Counted from the stretch's first letter, positions 1 through 12,504 are shown. The stretch: DNA of 64,000 bases from Marsupella aquatica (GCA_973895155.1 OZ316895.1:19716001-19780000), one strand, 5' to 3'. The notes: a model not told the origin generated them from the letters alone. Numbers and translations: made by a program.

Positions 1-1424
1 GTTTCACTCAATTCTCTCTACTTCTCAGTTTCTGAACACATTGGTTCTCAGTTCTCTTTCTCTCTCATTCAGTCATAATCCCTCCTTGAAACTTCTGTAG
101 CAACAGTGCTCATTCAAGAACGATACTTCAGAGCATGCAATGATGATCTCTTTACTTCTCACATCAGAATTCTACTCACATCTGAGTAGGGAACACTTAA
201 CCAAAAACTACTGATCATCTTAAGAGAAGTCTGGCTTTGCCTCTCAATCAGATTACCTATTGAAAAAGTGACACCTTGCTCTATGCCATTGCCTGCCTTA
301 AATACTATCTTCCTACAAGATTATCGGTTTCCAACTGCCTGACTATCAAAATGGTTATTTAACTTACAAATCAAACACAACTGCATAGCAGTTAGTAAGC
401 TACTATTTTGCGGTTACTAAACTGCTATTCGTAGTTCCCGACCGGTATACTCTGTTAACTGAAACTACTGCATCAAACATCTCTGTAAACGATTGGTGGT
501 TGGAGCCGTTTGTTTCTGAACTGCAAATGGTTTAGCTTGCAAATATGAGTGCCTCGATCTCTACTGAAAACATTCGATCGTCCTTCTCCCATTTGTGTTC
601 GTTGTCTTGCTTTCACACCTAGAGCGCAATCTCTGTTGTCTCCTAACTTGGTATTGCATCCTTCATAGCAAAACCCTAATCCGGTACTACTCCATATAGC
701 AAAAATTGTCGCGCTTTCTACTGTTAATCTCCCAGCCATCTTACTAAAGCTATTCCTACCTGCCACTGATCCCCTTAAATACTTGATCTATTATCTTCCG
801 CTTGACGTTTCTCCGCTAATTCTATTTAACTATTTTCTCGGTTTACAGTAGCACAGTGGACTCAAGTATAGATCCTTCTCTAAAATCTTTTCCAAAAGGA
901 GATCGTGTAGCACAATGAGTTTGATAAAGCGATCCTCAGAATAGTTTCACTTGCCCAAGTTGAAAATGATTTTGTAGAAGGATGTATACCTAAGTCCATT
1001 GTGTTCCTGTTTTTCACCACGTATTTCCCTAATGCTTCCTCTACATAGTCAACATCTTGCGGGTCTCTAACCCTCATAGCTGTTACCAATTGTAAGAAAA
1101 GCCAAATTGTTGTACTCTATGAGAGCTTGTTGATGGCCGTGTTGTTCAACCTTGGGGCTCCGTTGCTTTCACAAATTTTCTCATAGTGAAATACTTAGTG
1201 AGATGTTGTTTGCGACTTGAAATTTTGTGAATTCAGCTATCTGTTGCTTTTATGGTTTCAGCCGCTCCGAGTTCAACATCATGTTGTAGAGGACTTGCAA
1301 ACTCCTTTGCGAGACCATTGCAAGTGGCATCAAGCGATAGGACTTCATGACATCTGTGCCTTCACTAAAGCAACAATTGCAGTAGATGATTGAAGCGGCT
1401 TCACTGGATCAGAACCAGAAGCAT
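1..1424. other. No gene recognised
   Basis: I see only short open frames on both strands. None has a recognisable motif, and none continues across plausible splice sites. Base composition is ordinary for plant intergenic DNA. Confidence 0.5.
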
Positions 1425-2115
1425 GAGAATAAGCCATTTTCTAGGATCAATGATTTTCAAACATCGGCGATTTATAAGATGCTCTCTTTGAATCGAGATC
1501 TCTCAACTGGACTTGAGTCATCCCCATTGCAACAAAGTCATCTAAATGCGGTAAATGATCTTTTAATGAAGTCCAAAATCAATGAGAAGATGGTAGATGT
1601 CAACCAATGTTTCCATAGCATTAGGCTCAAAGACACAGATTACTGAAAAATGCAATCCAAATTAGTGCTCTCCCTCAAAGTGCAATCCAAAAATACACAA
1701 TCGACAAGATTTTGTGAGTTTTGAAACCTCCCAAGTGTTATTGATAGTTGGGACATGCCCTAGAGAATTTATGCTCACACTGTACAAATTTATACACTTG
1801 AAGGATTTCCAAACTCACAAAATTTGTCTGATTGCGTCGTTTTGGATTGTACTTCTAAAGTCGAGCACTAATTTGGTTTGCACATATCAGTAATTTATCT
1901 CTTGAGCGTACGCTAAGGTTGCATCATTGGTTGACATCTAATCTTCTTGCATTGGTCTTTGGCTTCATTAAGGGATCTTTTTGACACTTTAGAATGACTT
2001 TGTTCAATTGGGGAAGACTTCAATCGAGCTTAAAGTTATCGGTTCAGTGGGAGAAATTTTGAAAACCGTTCATGAAAATATCCGCTGACCTTGGGAAACC
2101 GCTTATTTTCATGAT
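1425..2115. repeat. Long imperfect inverted repeat (foldback, arms about 300 bp)
   Basis: The left arm (about 1425-1738) and right arm (about 1797-2115) are reverse complements at roughly 75-80% by eye, around a loop near 1767. Clear matched blocks include CCAAATTAGTGCTC at 1658 against GAGCACTAATTTGG near 1880, and AGATGTCAACCAATG at 1594 against its complement near 1940. The left arm lies in a short open frame (1386-1646) whose reading is partly kept in the right arm. This suggests an inverted duplication of a gene fragment, or a foldback MITE. Arm limits and identity are estimates. Confidence 0.7.
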
Positions 2116-2267
2116 TATGGTTTGACAGTGTATTTACAATCACCCCCAATCAGCATTGCAATGTACTTGGCGTACGATATGTTGGTGATGGAAGAATTAT
2201 GGAGTGATTTGACATGTCACTTGAAAACAAAGATACATGTTTTGTTCTATTCATATTAGTGGGTGTA

Positions 2268-2343
2268 GTGGGATAGGCTAGGGGGTCACTGCGTTGCAAC
2301 TTGAGATGTTTTCTCAATCAGGGGTTCAATTCCCCTTTGTCAC
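2268..2343 (+). other. tRNA-like relic or head of a tRNA-derived SINE
   Basis: This 76-nt stretch has a good T arm (AGGGG-TTCAATT-CCCCT), an anticodon-like arm with 5-bp stem TTGAG/CTCAA and 7-nt loop ATGTTTT, and an A-box-like start. The acceptor stem has two mismatches, the D stem one, and the variable region is too short. It is therefore not a functional tRNA. A decayed tRNA or a SINE head with Pol III boxes fits better. Confidence 0.35.
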
Positions 2344-2386
2344 ATGTTACATAGATTGCTTGATAGAATGGATTATTCATGTTGTG

Positions 2387-2444
2387 ACCTTAAAGGCCAT
2401 CCCACATATGTACGCAAGGTTTATATTGGGATGACCTTTAAGGT
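2387..2444. repeat. Short hairpin (18-bp stem)
   Basis: ACCTTAAAGGCCATCCCA at 2387-2404 pairs with TGGGATGACCTTTAAGGT at 2427-2444 with one mismatch, around a 22-nt loop. Pairing continues weakly outwards (TTGTG/ACACAA). It may be the terminus of a small DNA element or a pair of abutting ends. No coding role is seen. Confidence 0.7.
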
Positions 2445-3019
2445 ACACAATATAAATGATGCATTGAAATGAGAGAAATTTTAGGTCATAGAGGAAGAAC
2501 TGTTGTAGCGTGCGCCATGTGTGACAAACTACTTGACAAGGTACTTTCATAAATTTAACTTCTCTTTGTCGGGCAACTTTGTTTTCAATTTATGTGTGAT
2601 TTTAGAGTATTAGAAGAAAGAAAGATGGAGGGAAATTTTGTTACGTACAAGGATGGCGATACGGCCATGAAAATGTTGTAGATGATTGGGGGGTCCTCCA
2701 TATAGTCAAACCCCCGATATGTGGACAAACACACTCTTTTGAATTACTATGGAAGCAATATACAAAATGTGGTGCCTAATGAGTGATTCATGATCCTCAA
2801 TGACCTTGGCTCCACATATGTGAAGGGTCTCCTTATCTTTATCACAGAGACAATACTCGGTTGTTCAGACTCACTTTGTGAGACCTTGTTGGCGGTGATG
2901 TGTCTTTCTCCATTCCTCAAATGTAAATAGAAATAAATATTCATACGTTGTATTATATTATTAATACAATAATAAAGGGTACAAAACATAGGAGGACCTA
3001 ATGAAAAGATGCCTCAAGG

Positions 3020-5951
3020 CTATGATGAGAAATTCCTAGCATTGTTGCGACGATTCTCTTGCAAAAGTTCATTCCTTTCGTCCTGTTTGTCCATCCATGT
3101 CAATGGATCACGATTGTGCGATTGAACATTGTGCAACGTTTCTTGAAATAAGGTCGTTCTTTGGAATCCACCGAGGTCAATAGGCCTGTTTGATGTATAT
3201 GGATTCATCACAGTTGGCCCTGCATACGCATGCAAGGTATGTTGGGGCTGCATGTTGTTGGCACTGTGCATGTGGGTCATCCAAAGATCGACCATGTAGA
3301 TCACTGTCTTTGTGAAAAAGGTTGACCTCCTTCCCTCCATGGGATGCTCTGGTGTGCCTGTGCGTTGTTGAAGAAATTATGGTCTGTTTATGTCCACATC
3401 ATTGTGGACGTTCATTGATGGATAAGACCAAGGTGAGTTTGGTTGGGGAGGCATCGCAAAGTTTGTATCCAATGATGCATCTTTGTCATCTTGGATTTGA
3501 GACTCATGAATTGTAGGATATATGTTCAAATCCATTTCATTCTCTCATTCACCAGCATCACTTATGTCTGTATCTAGTGAAATACGAGTCAAGAACTCAC
3601 TATCTTTGTCTACTGCAAATCCATGTAACAATTCATCAGTATCATCAATTGTATCATAATCTTTGACATCATCTTCACCAAGAGCCACACGTGTTGCATC
3701 ATATTTGTCATTGCTGCATGACTCTATGGAAGTAGGCCTACTTCCATCATTTGTTGTTCTTCTTTGATCATAACGTTCATATATAAACGTATGCGGGTTT
3801 TGAACATTTGTGAGCCCTTTCTCTATCCTCATGTTTGTAAATACAAACACCAAATCTTTTGCTGGATCAATTGGTCAATCGATTGCAACTTTTGAAATGT
3901 ATAAATCCATACAAACTCCAGTTTTGTTCGCAAGCTGATGCATATACTTTTTGGTTCAAGATTCTCCTAGTGAGGATTCTGAGATCTTTATAATCAGCAC
4001 CGTACACATGCCACCACTCTGTTGGACTGATATTACCTATACTTGATTGGGTTCCTCCTATTGCTACTGATGTCTTGGGCCTTTTTTTTGTGCATCAATG
4101 ACTTGATTGTAGATGGCAGAATTAAGTTCTCTCATATCGCGATCATGGTTGATCCCCTCCTTTACTAGTTATTCTGCATATCAGGCAATGTATATAGTGA
4201 AACCTCTATACAGTTCAGGATCTCTTGAGACATCTACGTCCTCATCAAAAAATATTTGAGGATTGATATATGCCACGGCTAGCATAAAATCAGTAGTAAG
4301 AGATTTTCTTCAATCCATGTACGCTTTTAGTATCCTTGGTTTCAAGAACTCTGTTACCAATGGACATTCTTTCATGCTTGCCTTCAGAAGGTCAATTCCT
4401 CTTTTCAAACTCCAATACAACCAACCTGATTGCGGCAAATCACCATCAAATTCATGCAACATCCTCACCAATGGAGTAAAAAATTTCACTGTAGCCTTCA
4501 CTTCAACCCAAAATGTTTTTTTGTTGTATCCATACTTTAAGTTCGTCTGCCTTTCCCCTCGTCATGTGTCGAGTTGATTTTGGTCGCACTGGAAGTCTAT
4601 CACGATAAGACTCTCATTTATCCTCAATGACCGTTTGTTGCAGAGCTCCTCTTAGCTCCAATGCTCTTTGCACCATTAGAAAATTTGTCGCAAATCTTGT
4701 TGCATTTGGATTCAACAATTTTTTGTTCGAAGATTTTCTCTCGAATATTGCAGAAAGCTTTTGCGATGACGAAATGGCTTTTACTATCCACCTCAAGCGT
4801 TTAAAAATCTTTTGGAAAGGATTCTGTCCACTCTCATCTAGCACTACACGCTTATGACCACACATGTCTTCTAGAAACAAATTAAACACGTGGGTCCCAG
4901 CACACCAGCTCCAAGTCACATATGGATATTTTTTCATCACTATCTCACAGCTTGCTACGTGATTTGCGGGAGCTCCATCAGTTACAATTTGAATAATGTG
5001 ATCTGCACCAATATCCTTGATGTATTTCAACCACATCTTGCCAAGATATTTTCCATCTTTCTTGTCCGCTTGCGCAGCATTCCAACTATCCAAGAAGAAA
5101 TCACCTTGAGAAGTCAACAACATGACATTCATCAAAGGTTCTCTTTTGACGTTTCCCAATCCATCTGAAGAACTTAGAGAATATCCATAATATTTTGCCT
5201 CCTTCAAGGATTTTGTCATGTCCTTCGTGAGATCGCCCTTACTGTCTTCCAATAATTTCAGTCATAAATTTTGCATAGTAGGAAGAGAATAACCATTCAC
5301 AAATTTTCCTTTTGAAGTCTCCATGACTGCTTCTTGAAAAAAAGGATTATTTGAAACATTGAACGGAATACCACTTGTGTAAAAAGCTTTCGCCCAAAGT
5401 TTATCCAAATGTGTTCTATTTGGAATTTGATAGGAATCCATAATTGGGTTTGGAAGATTTGTTGGCCTATCTCCTTCTCTCGCATTTGTACCATGCTCCA
5501 TTTCAACATAGTTTGACCCTCGTGTGGATGCATGCGAATATGAAGTGCCAACGCTTGACCTGCGGCCTCTCATATCCCGCAAGATATGAGCTCCATCCCT
5601 TTGTTTGTACTTTAAGGTCGGTGGAACCTTTATCACATTGTACATTATGTTGATGGCATCCAAGTCAACGACACCATACAATCGTAGGCAAGGGGGCACA
5701 TCCCCTTTTTGAATGTTTCCCATCAAATGCGTCTTTGCTTGTGTTGCATGATGAGTAACATATGTTAAACAATACTTGCATCTTCGATAGATACGATTGA
5801 CATCATGACATGTTGAAGGCGCATCACATCGTTTGAAATATCTCCACACAGGAGACTATTTTGAAGGGTGTTCTTGCACACGACTTGGACCAGGCCCAAG
5901 AGTAGTGGAATGATATCTAGTTTGACTTGAATCCTCTTCGTTAGAAGACAT
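3020..5951 (-). pseudogene. hAT-family transposase (BED zinc finger, DUF659, hAT dimerisation), decayed
   Basis: A hAT cut-and-paste transposase, read on the minus strand. The start is taken at 5951, where an ATG opens a reading frame running into the BED zinc finger (CKYC with downstream His, about 5790-5720). An in-frame TAG at 5858-5856 interrupts this early. The DUF659 catalytic region (about 5252-4614) holds the typical TDGAPANH stretch and a W-C-A-x-H motif. The hAT dimerisation block follows, with WWHVYGADYKDL near 4020-3980 and a DLVFVFTNMR-like segment near 3850. A low-complexity tail runs to about 3020. Several frame changes join these pieces (for example near 5255, 4600, 4300 and 3540), so no active enzyme can be made. 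Subterminal repeats lie upstream, at 6050-6370. I could not identify terminal inverted repeats or an 8-bp target duplication with confidence. Confidence 0.85.
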
Positions 5952-6049
5952 TGTTCAAACTCTAAATGCTATAGAAAAAGAAAACAATTGCTTTTTAGAT
6001 TTTGTGGTTGTAACAAATATAGTAGAATGGGTTACTTTGCTGAATTATC

Positions 6050-6370
6050 GCAGACTGAGCCTAAGCTCTAAGCATGCGCAGGAAAATTTTCCAAGCTCTT
6101 ATATTTATCGACATCCCTACTTCAACCTATGTTATGTAATATCTATAAATTCACAACCGTTTATCTATCAAGTGAACATATGTACGAGGAATCATGAAAT
6201 CCATATGAAATATCATAGACCGAGCCAAAGCTCTAAGCATGTGCACATGCGTATCTCCTTACTCGCAAGTAGTTCACTTTGAAAAAAACAATGATGTGAA
6301 ATTGTTAAGGCGACATAGGGAAGTTCAAGTACAAATTATGGCAGGCCGAACCAAGCTCTAAGTATGCGCG
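6050..6370. repeat. Three subterminal motifs upstream of the hAT transposase
   Basis: A motif close to GACCGAGCCAAAGCTCTAA followed by GCATGYGC occurs three times in the same orientation, at about 6050-6080, 6217-6245 and 6342-6370. hAT elements often carry clustered subterminal motifs that bind the BED domain of the transposase. The position just 5' of the transposase gene fits that role, but binding is inferred. Confidence 0.6.
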
Positions 6371-6544
6371 TACAAGAGTTCCAATATATCCCTCCATTTT
6401 TTCTCCCTAATGCTAAATCACAAAGAGAAACAAAACATGAGACTTTGGATAATTAGTGAAATGGATTAGTGGAGGCTCTATTTATACTATCTTCCTACCC
6501 TCCCTCGAGTTCCTAAAGCCCTAATTTGTCGACCTAATGTTGCT

Positions 6545-7135
6545 TAATATACCCTAATCCCACCCCTAACCCAAATTCCCGCCGCCCTTTCCCCAACCAC
6601 CTTCCCGAGCCCCGAACTCCGCCCATCTTCCCTGGGCCCGTCCGCCGACCCCCGAACCCTGCCCCCCTTCCCCCGACCACCTTCCCAAACCCCGAACCCC
6701 GCCCACCTTCCCCGGCCACTGACCCCCAAACCCCGCCCCCCTTCCCTCGGCCCCCGACCACCTTCCCGAGCCTTCCCCCGACCGCCGGACCCTTCTCGAA
6801 CTCCCCCAGACCCCGGCTCGGGGTCCCAACTTGACGGTCTGGGGTCGGGGGCTTGCCGGCTCTGGGGGGCTCGGGGAAGGATGGCGGGGTTTGGGGGTCG
6901 ACGGCTGGGGGAAGGGGGGCGGGGTTCGGGGTCGGCGCCGGGGAGAAGGGGGACGCGGTTCGGGGCCGGGGGTCGTGGGGCGGCGGCCGGGGGAAGGTTA
7001 CGGTGCTCGGGAAGGTGGCCGAGGGAAGGGGGGTTTGGGGGTCGGCGGCTGGGGGAAGGGGGGCGGGGTTTGGGGATCGGCAGCCGGGGGAAGTGGGGCA
7101 GCATGTTTGGGTCCGAGGGAGTCCGAGAAGGGTCC
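6545..7135. repeat. C-rich to G-rich imperfect palindrome
   Basis: About 290 bp of C-runs (6545-6830) is followed by about 300 bp of G-runs (6835-7135), so the plus strand can fold on itself around the centre near 6832. Each half also contains many CCCC or GGGG runs suited to i-motif or G-quadruplex folding. Long overlapping open frames on both strands are a by-product of this composition and are not called as genes. Confidence 0.75.
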
Positions 7136-7319
7136 GGCTGAATTTGGGAGAAGTCCACACAGGGTCCGGGGGAGCCCGAGTGAGTTCAGGAGAATAATGT
7201 GGAATATCCATCAAATTGGGCCTTTTTGGGCCGTCATTGTCGGTTTGATGTGCTCGACAAGCCCTCAAGTTGCCCATCAGGTTAAACCGGGCTTGGAGAA
7301 ACCTGCTCACACCAAACAT

Positions 7320-8155
7320 AATTAGTTCGTGGACCCCTTGGCTAATAGAATGAGGGGGAAGAGTCGATCTGAGCCGTCTCCATTTCTTATCTCCGGAAAT
7401 CTCGTCCGTTCATCATAATGGCCAATCTATGGCTCAAAAGAAAGATCTCAAATAGATCTATGGATGGGTTCTGTCCGTTTTGCAAATGGGTTCATATTTT
7501 TCAAATGAAAAATTAAACAAATCCAAGCCTTCCTAGCCATCGATTTTGTTGATTTTACGATCTTTGCCGTCCATTTTGTAATGCCTCTAGAAATTTTATT
7601 CATCCATGTTAGAAGGCGATCTAGGGTGCAAAAAAAAGATCTCAATGAGATCTACGACTGGGTATTTTTTGTTTTGAGAATGAGTAAATATTTTCAGTAT
7701 AAAATTCGATGAACTTTCAAGATTCCAGCCATTCCTCCTCCCCGATCTTGGGCTTCTATGTGCTCTTCCCAGCACTAATGGCCGTACAATACGAGAGGTC
7801 CTTACATACCGGGAGTTGCAGTTTAACAAGGAAGTTATCAAGTTAGTTATTAGTCATTATTTATTATATGAAAAATACTTTTTATAAATCTTTAAATTTA
7901 AGTTTTAAAATTGGAAATGTAACTAAAACGGTTACATAGTGACAATTTTAACCGTCTTGCTCTTTGCATTTTCAATATTGTTACTTTTCTTTTTACGGCA
8001 TGGCGTCCCAAAATTTACACCCAAATTGACACAAACACGAATGAAAAGTATAAGTTTGATTCACAAAACCGACGAGTCTTGTTTGTTGCGGTTGTTGTTG
8101 ACGTGACACGTTGTGGTGCCAGGAATTTTGGAAGGGACCTCTAGTGGGGTCCGTA
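7320..8155 (-). mobile_element. Small non-autonomous element sharing both ends with the 11.4-kb Rep-helicase element
   Basis: The left edge AATTAGTTCGTGGACCCC (7320-7337) is the exact reverse complement of the right edge of the element at 11556-22927. The right edge (about 7990-8155, ending GGGGTCCGTAAT) matches, in reverse complement, the left edge of that element (about 11550-11725) at roughly 90% over the last 80 bp. This copy is thus in the opposite orientation and lacks coding capacity. The interior (7340-7980) does not resemble the large element in anything I could align. It lies 0.75 kb upstream of the pseudogene's first ATG. Confidence 0.6.
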
Positions 8156-8899
8156 ATTATTTTATTCTTATTCCTTTCTCTTTTTCCAATTTCCAATTCC
8201 CTTTCCTTTCACTCAAACAGCCTCTCCAAATTTGAAATGAACACCACTTCAAAAAGTGGCGCAACTCTTTATTATAGGAGTGAATGACATGCATGATGAC
8301 TTTTGAATAGAATGTGAAGTGCATATACTTTCTTGACATTTTTATTGTCCTATTCACGTTGTCGGGGCTGGTATTAAAAAACCAAACACCTAATGGCAAA
8401 GTAACCGAATAAAACGCGGGGCGAAGGAAGTGGGAAAGGCTCCAAGAAGACCAAAGAGGTCCAAGGAGCGAAGTTTTGACTTTGAGACCCACCAGTGTAT
8501 GAGGGTTTCAAAAGGTAGTCCAATCTCGGATTACAGCAGTCTCACATCTCAAATGCTTCTGATCGACCGGCCCCGTTTCCCTCCTCTCTTCCCCTACGTT
8601 TCTTCATGATTGTGACTGGTTGCCTACTCTTGGGGATTTCAGAAACAGACATATAGAACTTGCTTCTGTAGATTTGCGGCTATCATCAATTCTGCTTGAC
8701 GCAGACTCGTGTACGTAGAAAGATGTCGAGGGAGTGATGCGGGGAAGGGATCCGTGTTGCTGATCTACTGTACATTCGCGAGGCGGGTGAGAACTGATCA
8801 ACAAGCAGCAGATTGAAGCAGCTGCAGTTAGACTCGTACAACTACAATAGCCTTCTTCGATGAGCTGCAAGACGTGAACGTACGGTGCTATAAGCTGCC

Positions 8900-11178
8900 A
8901 TGGACCCGAGCAGCACTCGTGTGGCTGTCGTAGGGGGCGGCCCAAGTGGATTGTCGGCAGCTGTTGGCCTTGTGAAGTTGGGCTACAAGCACGTTACAGT
9001 CCTTGAACAATATGAGACAGTTGGTGGCATGTGTGCCTCCGCTCTCGTCGACGGTATGATTGTGCGTGCATGATCGAGACATAATGTAAATGTTGCTTTC
9101 GTTTCCTGATCGATCGATGTGATGCATGCTGGAAAATCGAAATGTCTAGCTTGGTAAGTCTGCGACTGCTTCTTGTAAATTTCTTTCGAGATCCCCAATG
9201 ACCGGAACACGATTCATGAATTTCTCGAGTCTCTCCATCGTGTCCTGGAGGTGTGCAAAGAGACTTTCTGAAGAAGCGAGCCTCTCTTGATAAATGTTGA
9301 TCATGTGGAGTGATGCCTGTGCATGGCAGATCGGGTCTATGATCTTGGAGGACAGATGCTGGCCAGGGAGAGCTGTCCCACGATCATGTCTCTTGTACGA
9401 GAACTCGACCTCCAAGTCGAGATGGAAGACATGAGCCAGCATCGTCTTGCAAAAATCGATGTGAACAATGGACGATATGAAGATTTTAACATGGCCACGG
9501 ACTACGTTGCTCTCATGGCTATCACGTCTGAGCTAGAGGTTAGTATGCTGACACAAAAATCAAAAAGATTATGACCAAAGTCACAATAAATTACTCACAA
9601 GGACCAGTGGCTATCTATCTCCACTTCACTATATTGTAGTTTAACACATCGGACTTTTTTATCACTGACCTATAGAGCAAGTGAATTTTGGCCCACGTCA
9701 ATGCCCTTCAGGTTATTGAGAAAACGATATTGTTCTTTAGCTTCATAGAATAAATGTGAAGCTCTCGTACAAATTTAATTACTGTTGATGGCGACTAGCT
9801 CATATATCAGAGGACACGATGCAACGAGACATGTCACTGTAGAACTACATACCCAAGAGCTGTACATGGCCTTGTATCAGCTTGGTGATCGAACAGCATG
9901 ACCTCAAGGGAGTTATTCTCTGTACAATTTCATCGATGAATGTTCATTGAGGAGCTTGATTTCTGTATAATTGAGACCATGGAGCGACTAAGGGATCGAT
10001 CTTCTTCCAGATCTTGCTGACACTTTCCTGCATGCGCATTGTGTAATTCTTGGGGACCAGGCGAAGGCTGCGAGGACGGGAAAGTTGGGGATTCATGCAT
10101 GCTCTCAGCGCTTGGCCCACGAGCCGGCACATGTGTTTTTGAGGAACAAGGGCACCGAGCTCCCCGAAGCGTTAGCAAGCGCATACACTGCTGGTGGCTA
10201 CGGCTATGTAGAGGACATCCCATATGCCTACGTACACGAGTTCCTGAGCTCATCGATGCTCGGAAAACTTTGGAGAGTGAAGGGTGGTTATGCCGATCTC
10301 TGGAATAAGGTTGCACAGACTCTTCCTGACGTGCGTTGTAATGTGAAGGTGCAAAGTATCGACAGGAGTAGCGGCGATGTGGTGAGAATTGCCGTTACGC
10401 AGCTGGATTCGCAAGACAAGGTTCGAGAGTTTGACAAGGTCATCCTCTCGGGCTCCCTCCCAATACCGAAAAGCAATCGGACCTACCGATCTGCTTTCTT
10501 CCCCGATGGTGTGTCATTGACGTCGATAATCTCAATCCCTGAATGCCCGTTCCAAGATGCGGTAATTAAGTTCTTGTATGCGTGACTGTGTTGATAAGTT
10601 TCGCGTTGAGCGACTCAAACGCCATAAGCATGTCGTTAAGCTATATCGTTCCATTGTCGATTTCAACTACATTATATCTTCTAGTTTATCGAGTTGTGAC
10701 GAATATGTAACAACGAAACTTGTAATCTGACTCGAGACGTCCGTAATTAAATATTCGTGATGGTTTCTCCAACTCATAAAACTTATAGAATACTTTTGTT
10801 TCACAGAGGAACGGGACGTGTCCTTGCGACATACAGCAGGGGTGTTAGACTACACCGATGAAGAGCACAAAGTCTTCAGCAAGGTGCAGACGATCGAGTA
10901 CTACACCACTGCGGTCACCATCTCTGGCCTGGACCTTCCCGTGGGATTCTACTTCCCCGAGAATGCCAGAGACCCGTCCACTATGGGTCACATTGTTGCA
11001 TTCCAGCACTTCTTTGCAGATACAGATGTGTACTTGACTTGGTCCTACGGCAACGCTCAATGCGACCAGCAACGTGTGACAGATTTGCTGCACGACGATA
11101 TTCAGCGAATGGGTGGCAGAGTCGAATCATTCATCCTGCAGCGCAAATGGACCTACTGCCCCCATGTAACTAGCGAAG
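8900..11178 (+). pseudogene. Exons 1-4: FAD-dependent amine-oxidase-like domain
   Basis: Exon 1 starts at the ATG at 8900. Within 12 codons it reaches the dinucleotide-binding motif VVGGGPSGL, and the acidic residue closing the Rossmann fold follows in VLEQYE, with the GG motif VGGMC after it. Exons 2 to 4 carry the rest of a flavin oxidoreductase, including VYDLGGQM, a W-x-V-K-G-G-Y segment typical of amine oxidases and phytoene-desaturase-like enzymes, and an aromatic-rich substrate region. Phases are 1, 1, 0 and 1. Donors are GTATGA, GTTAGT, GTAATT and GTTAGT. No frame break was seen in these four exons, unlike the rest of the gene. The next exon lies 13.4 kb downstream, beyond a large mobile element. 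Confidence 0.8.
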
Positions 11179-12151
11179 GTTAGTGCGTTCGAAGCTAATC
11201 CATCCCATGATTTGAATGTGGACGTAAGTTCAATTCAGGTCTGAAATTTTATTCCCTGGTACAAATTCGATTGAGGTGACCCTTGCGTTCGAAGGACGTC
11301 ATGATCTCAACTGACTTGCCCTGATTGATTACTGTGCGGCACTCTATGGTCATTTGATCGTTCAGGAACTTTTCTTCGTTGTTGTGGACTTTGTCTCGGT
11401 ATACTGTTGTACAGTGTGTTTTGTTCGTCATGGCTTTTCCTCCGCTTTGTTTGAATTTTGATGGTGCTTTTCAGAAAATTGATTCTTCTCGGTGACCTTT
11501 ATGCATCTTTAATAAGTCAAATAATGAGCTTGGTCCAATCATGATCTACATTTATTACGGACCCCACTAGAGGTTCCTTCCAAAATTCCTGGCACCACAG
11601 CGTGCCACGTCAGCAATAACCGCAACAAACAAGAATGGTCATGTTTGTGCAACGAATAAACTCCTCTCCATCTTGTTTACGTCGCTTTTCGTGTAATTTT
11701 ATGGACGCCATGCCGTCAAAACATAATGTAAAAGTAATTAAAAGTAATTCATCCAAATCTATTGCTACAAAGGGCGAGATTAAAAACATTCACCCATATT
11801 CTCTTTACTTAAATTTATAAATGTTTTTTTTGTAAAAGTAAATAGTGATCAACTTAAACAGTAACCGTATTCCTGTGTAACTGCCGAAATAAAACCGTCA
11901 GAACAAAAGAAGCACATCAACATTTCGAAAGGGAGGAAGACTTTTGATGAAAGTAATGAAAAAAGAGGAAAGCTCGAAAGGAGTTTTGCCTCTTGAAGTG
12001 CAAAGTAAAGAGGAATGCTGAAGAAACAATATCAAAAAAGATCAGAAGCCGAATGAAGAAAGCAAAAATGAGAACTGATCGAGGATAGAAAAGAGGCGCA
12101 ACACATCTTAATCAGAAACAAATAGATCGAGCAGAAAGAAGGAGAAGCAAA

Positions 12152-12208
12152 GAGAATCGATAAGGACATCGATAAGAGAATCGATAAGGACATCGATAAA
12201 GACATTGA
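12152..12208. repeat. Minisatellite of ATCGATAAGGACATCGATAA type
   Basis: Two to three copies of a unit close to GAATCGATAAGGACATCGAT lie in tandem. It is a short expansion with no visible function. Confidence 0.7.
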
Positions 12209-12504
12209 CTAGCAACGAATGCAGGTCAAAACTCTAATCTATACACGACAGGAGAGGACAGTAGCCATGCACGACAGGGGAGGTAATTGCTTACGCAGGG
12301 CATGGCCTGGTGACGCATTTTAGCAACAGATTCACCTTTGTGCGATGTTTGATTCGAGAACATGTCGATTTATTGTACGCCTGCTGCTTTCGGTATTTCT
12401 TTTGTTTACCGCACTCCATTTGCTCCGAAGTCCGAGATGAAAGCATGTCAATTAAATCTTCCCCTTCTGCCTTCCTTTCAACAGTAATTAAGTAATGTTT
12501 CCAT

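Noticed and set aside
6534-7325. Long overlapping open frames on both strands in the C-rich/G-rich palindrome
   Set aside because: Low-complexity Pro/Arg/Gly translations in several frames at once are caused by base composition; no domain or start context.
11556-11580. CACTA in the left end (CCCCACTAGAGG) as a CACTA-type transposon terminus
   Set aside because: The right end lacks the matching TAGTG, and no CACTA transposase is present.
7993-11722. The inverted copies around exons 1-4 as a Pack-type transposon that captured the gene start
   Set aside because: The gene continues in phase at 24568 beyond the supposed element, and each inverted copy pairs better with another end (7320 and 22927), giving two separate insertions.
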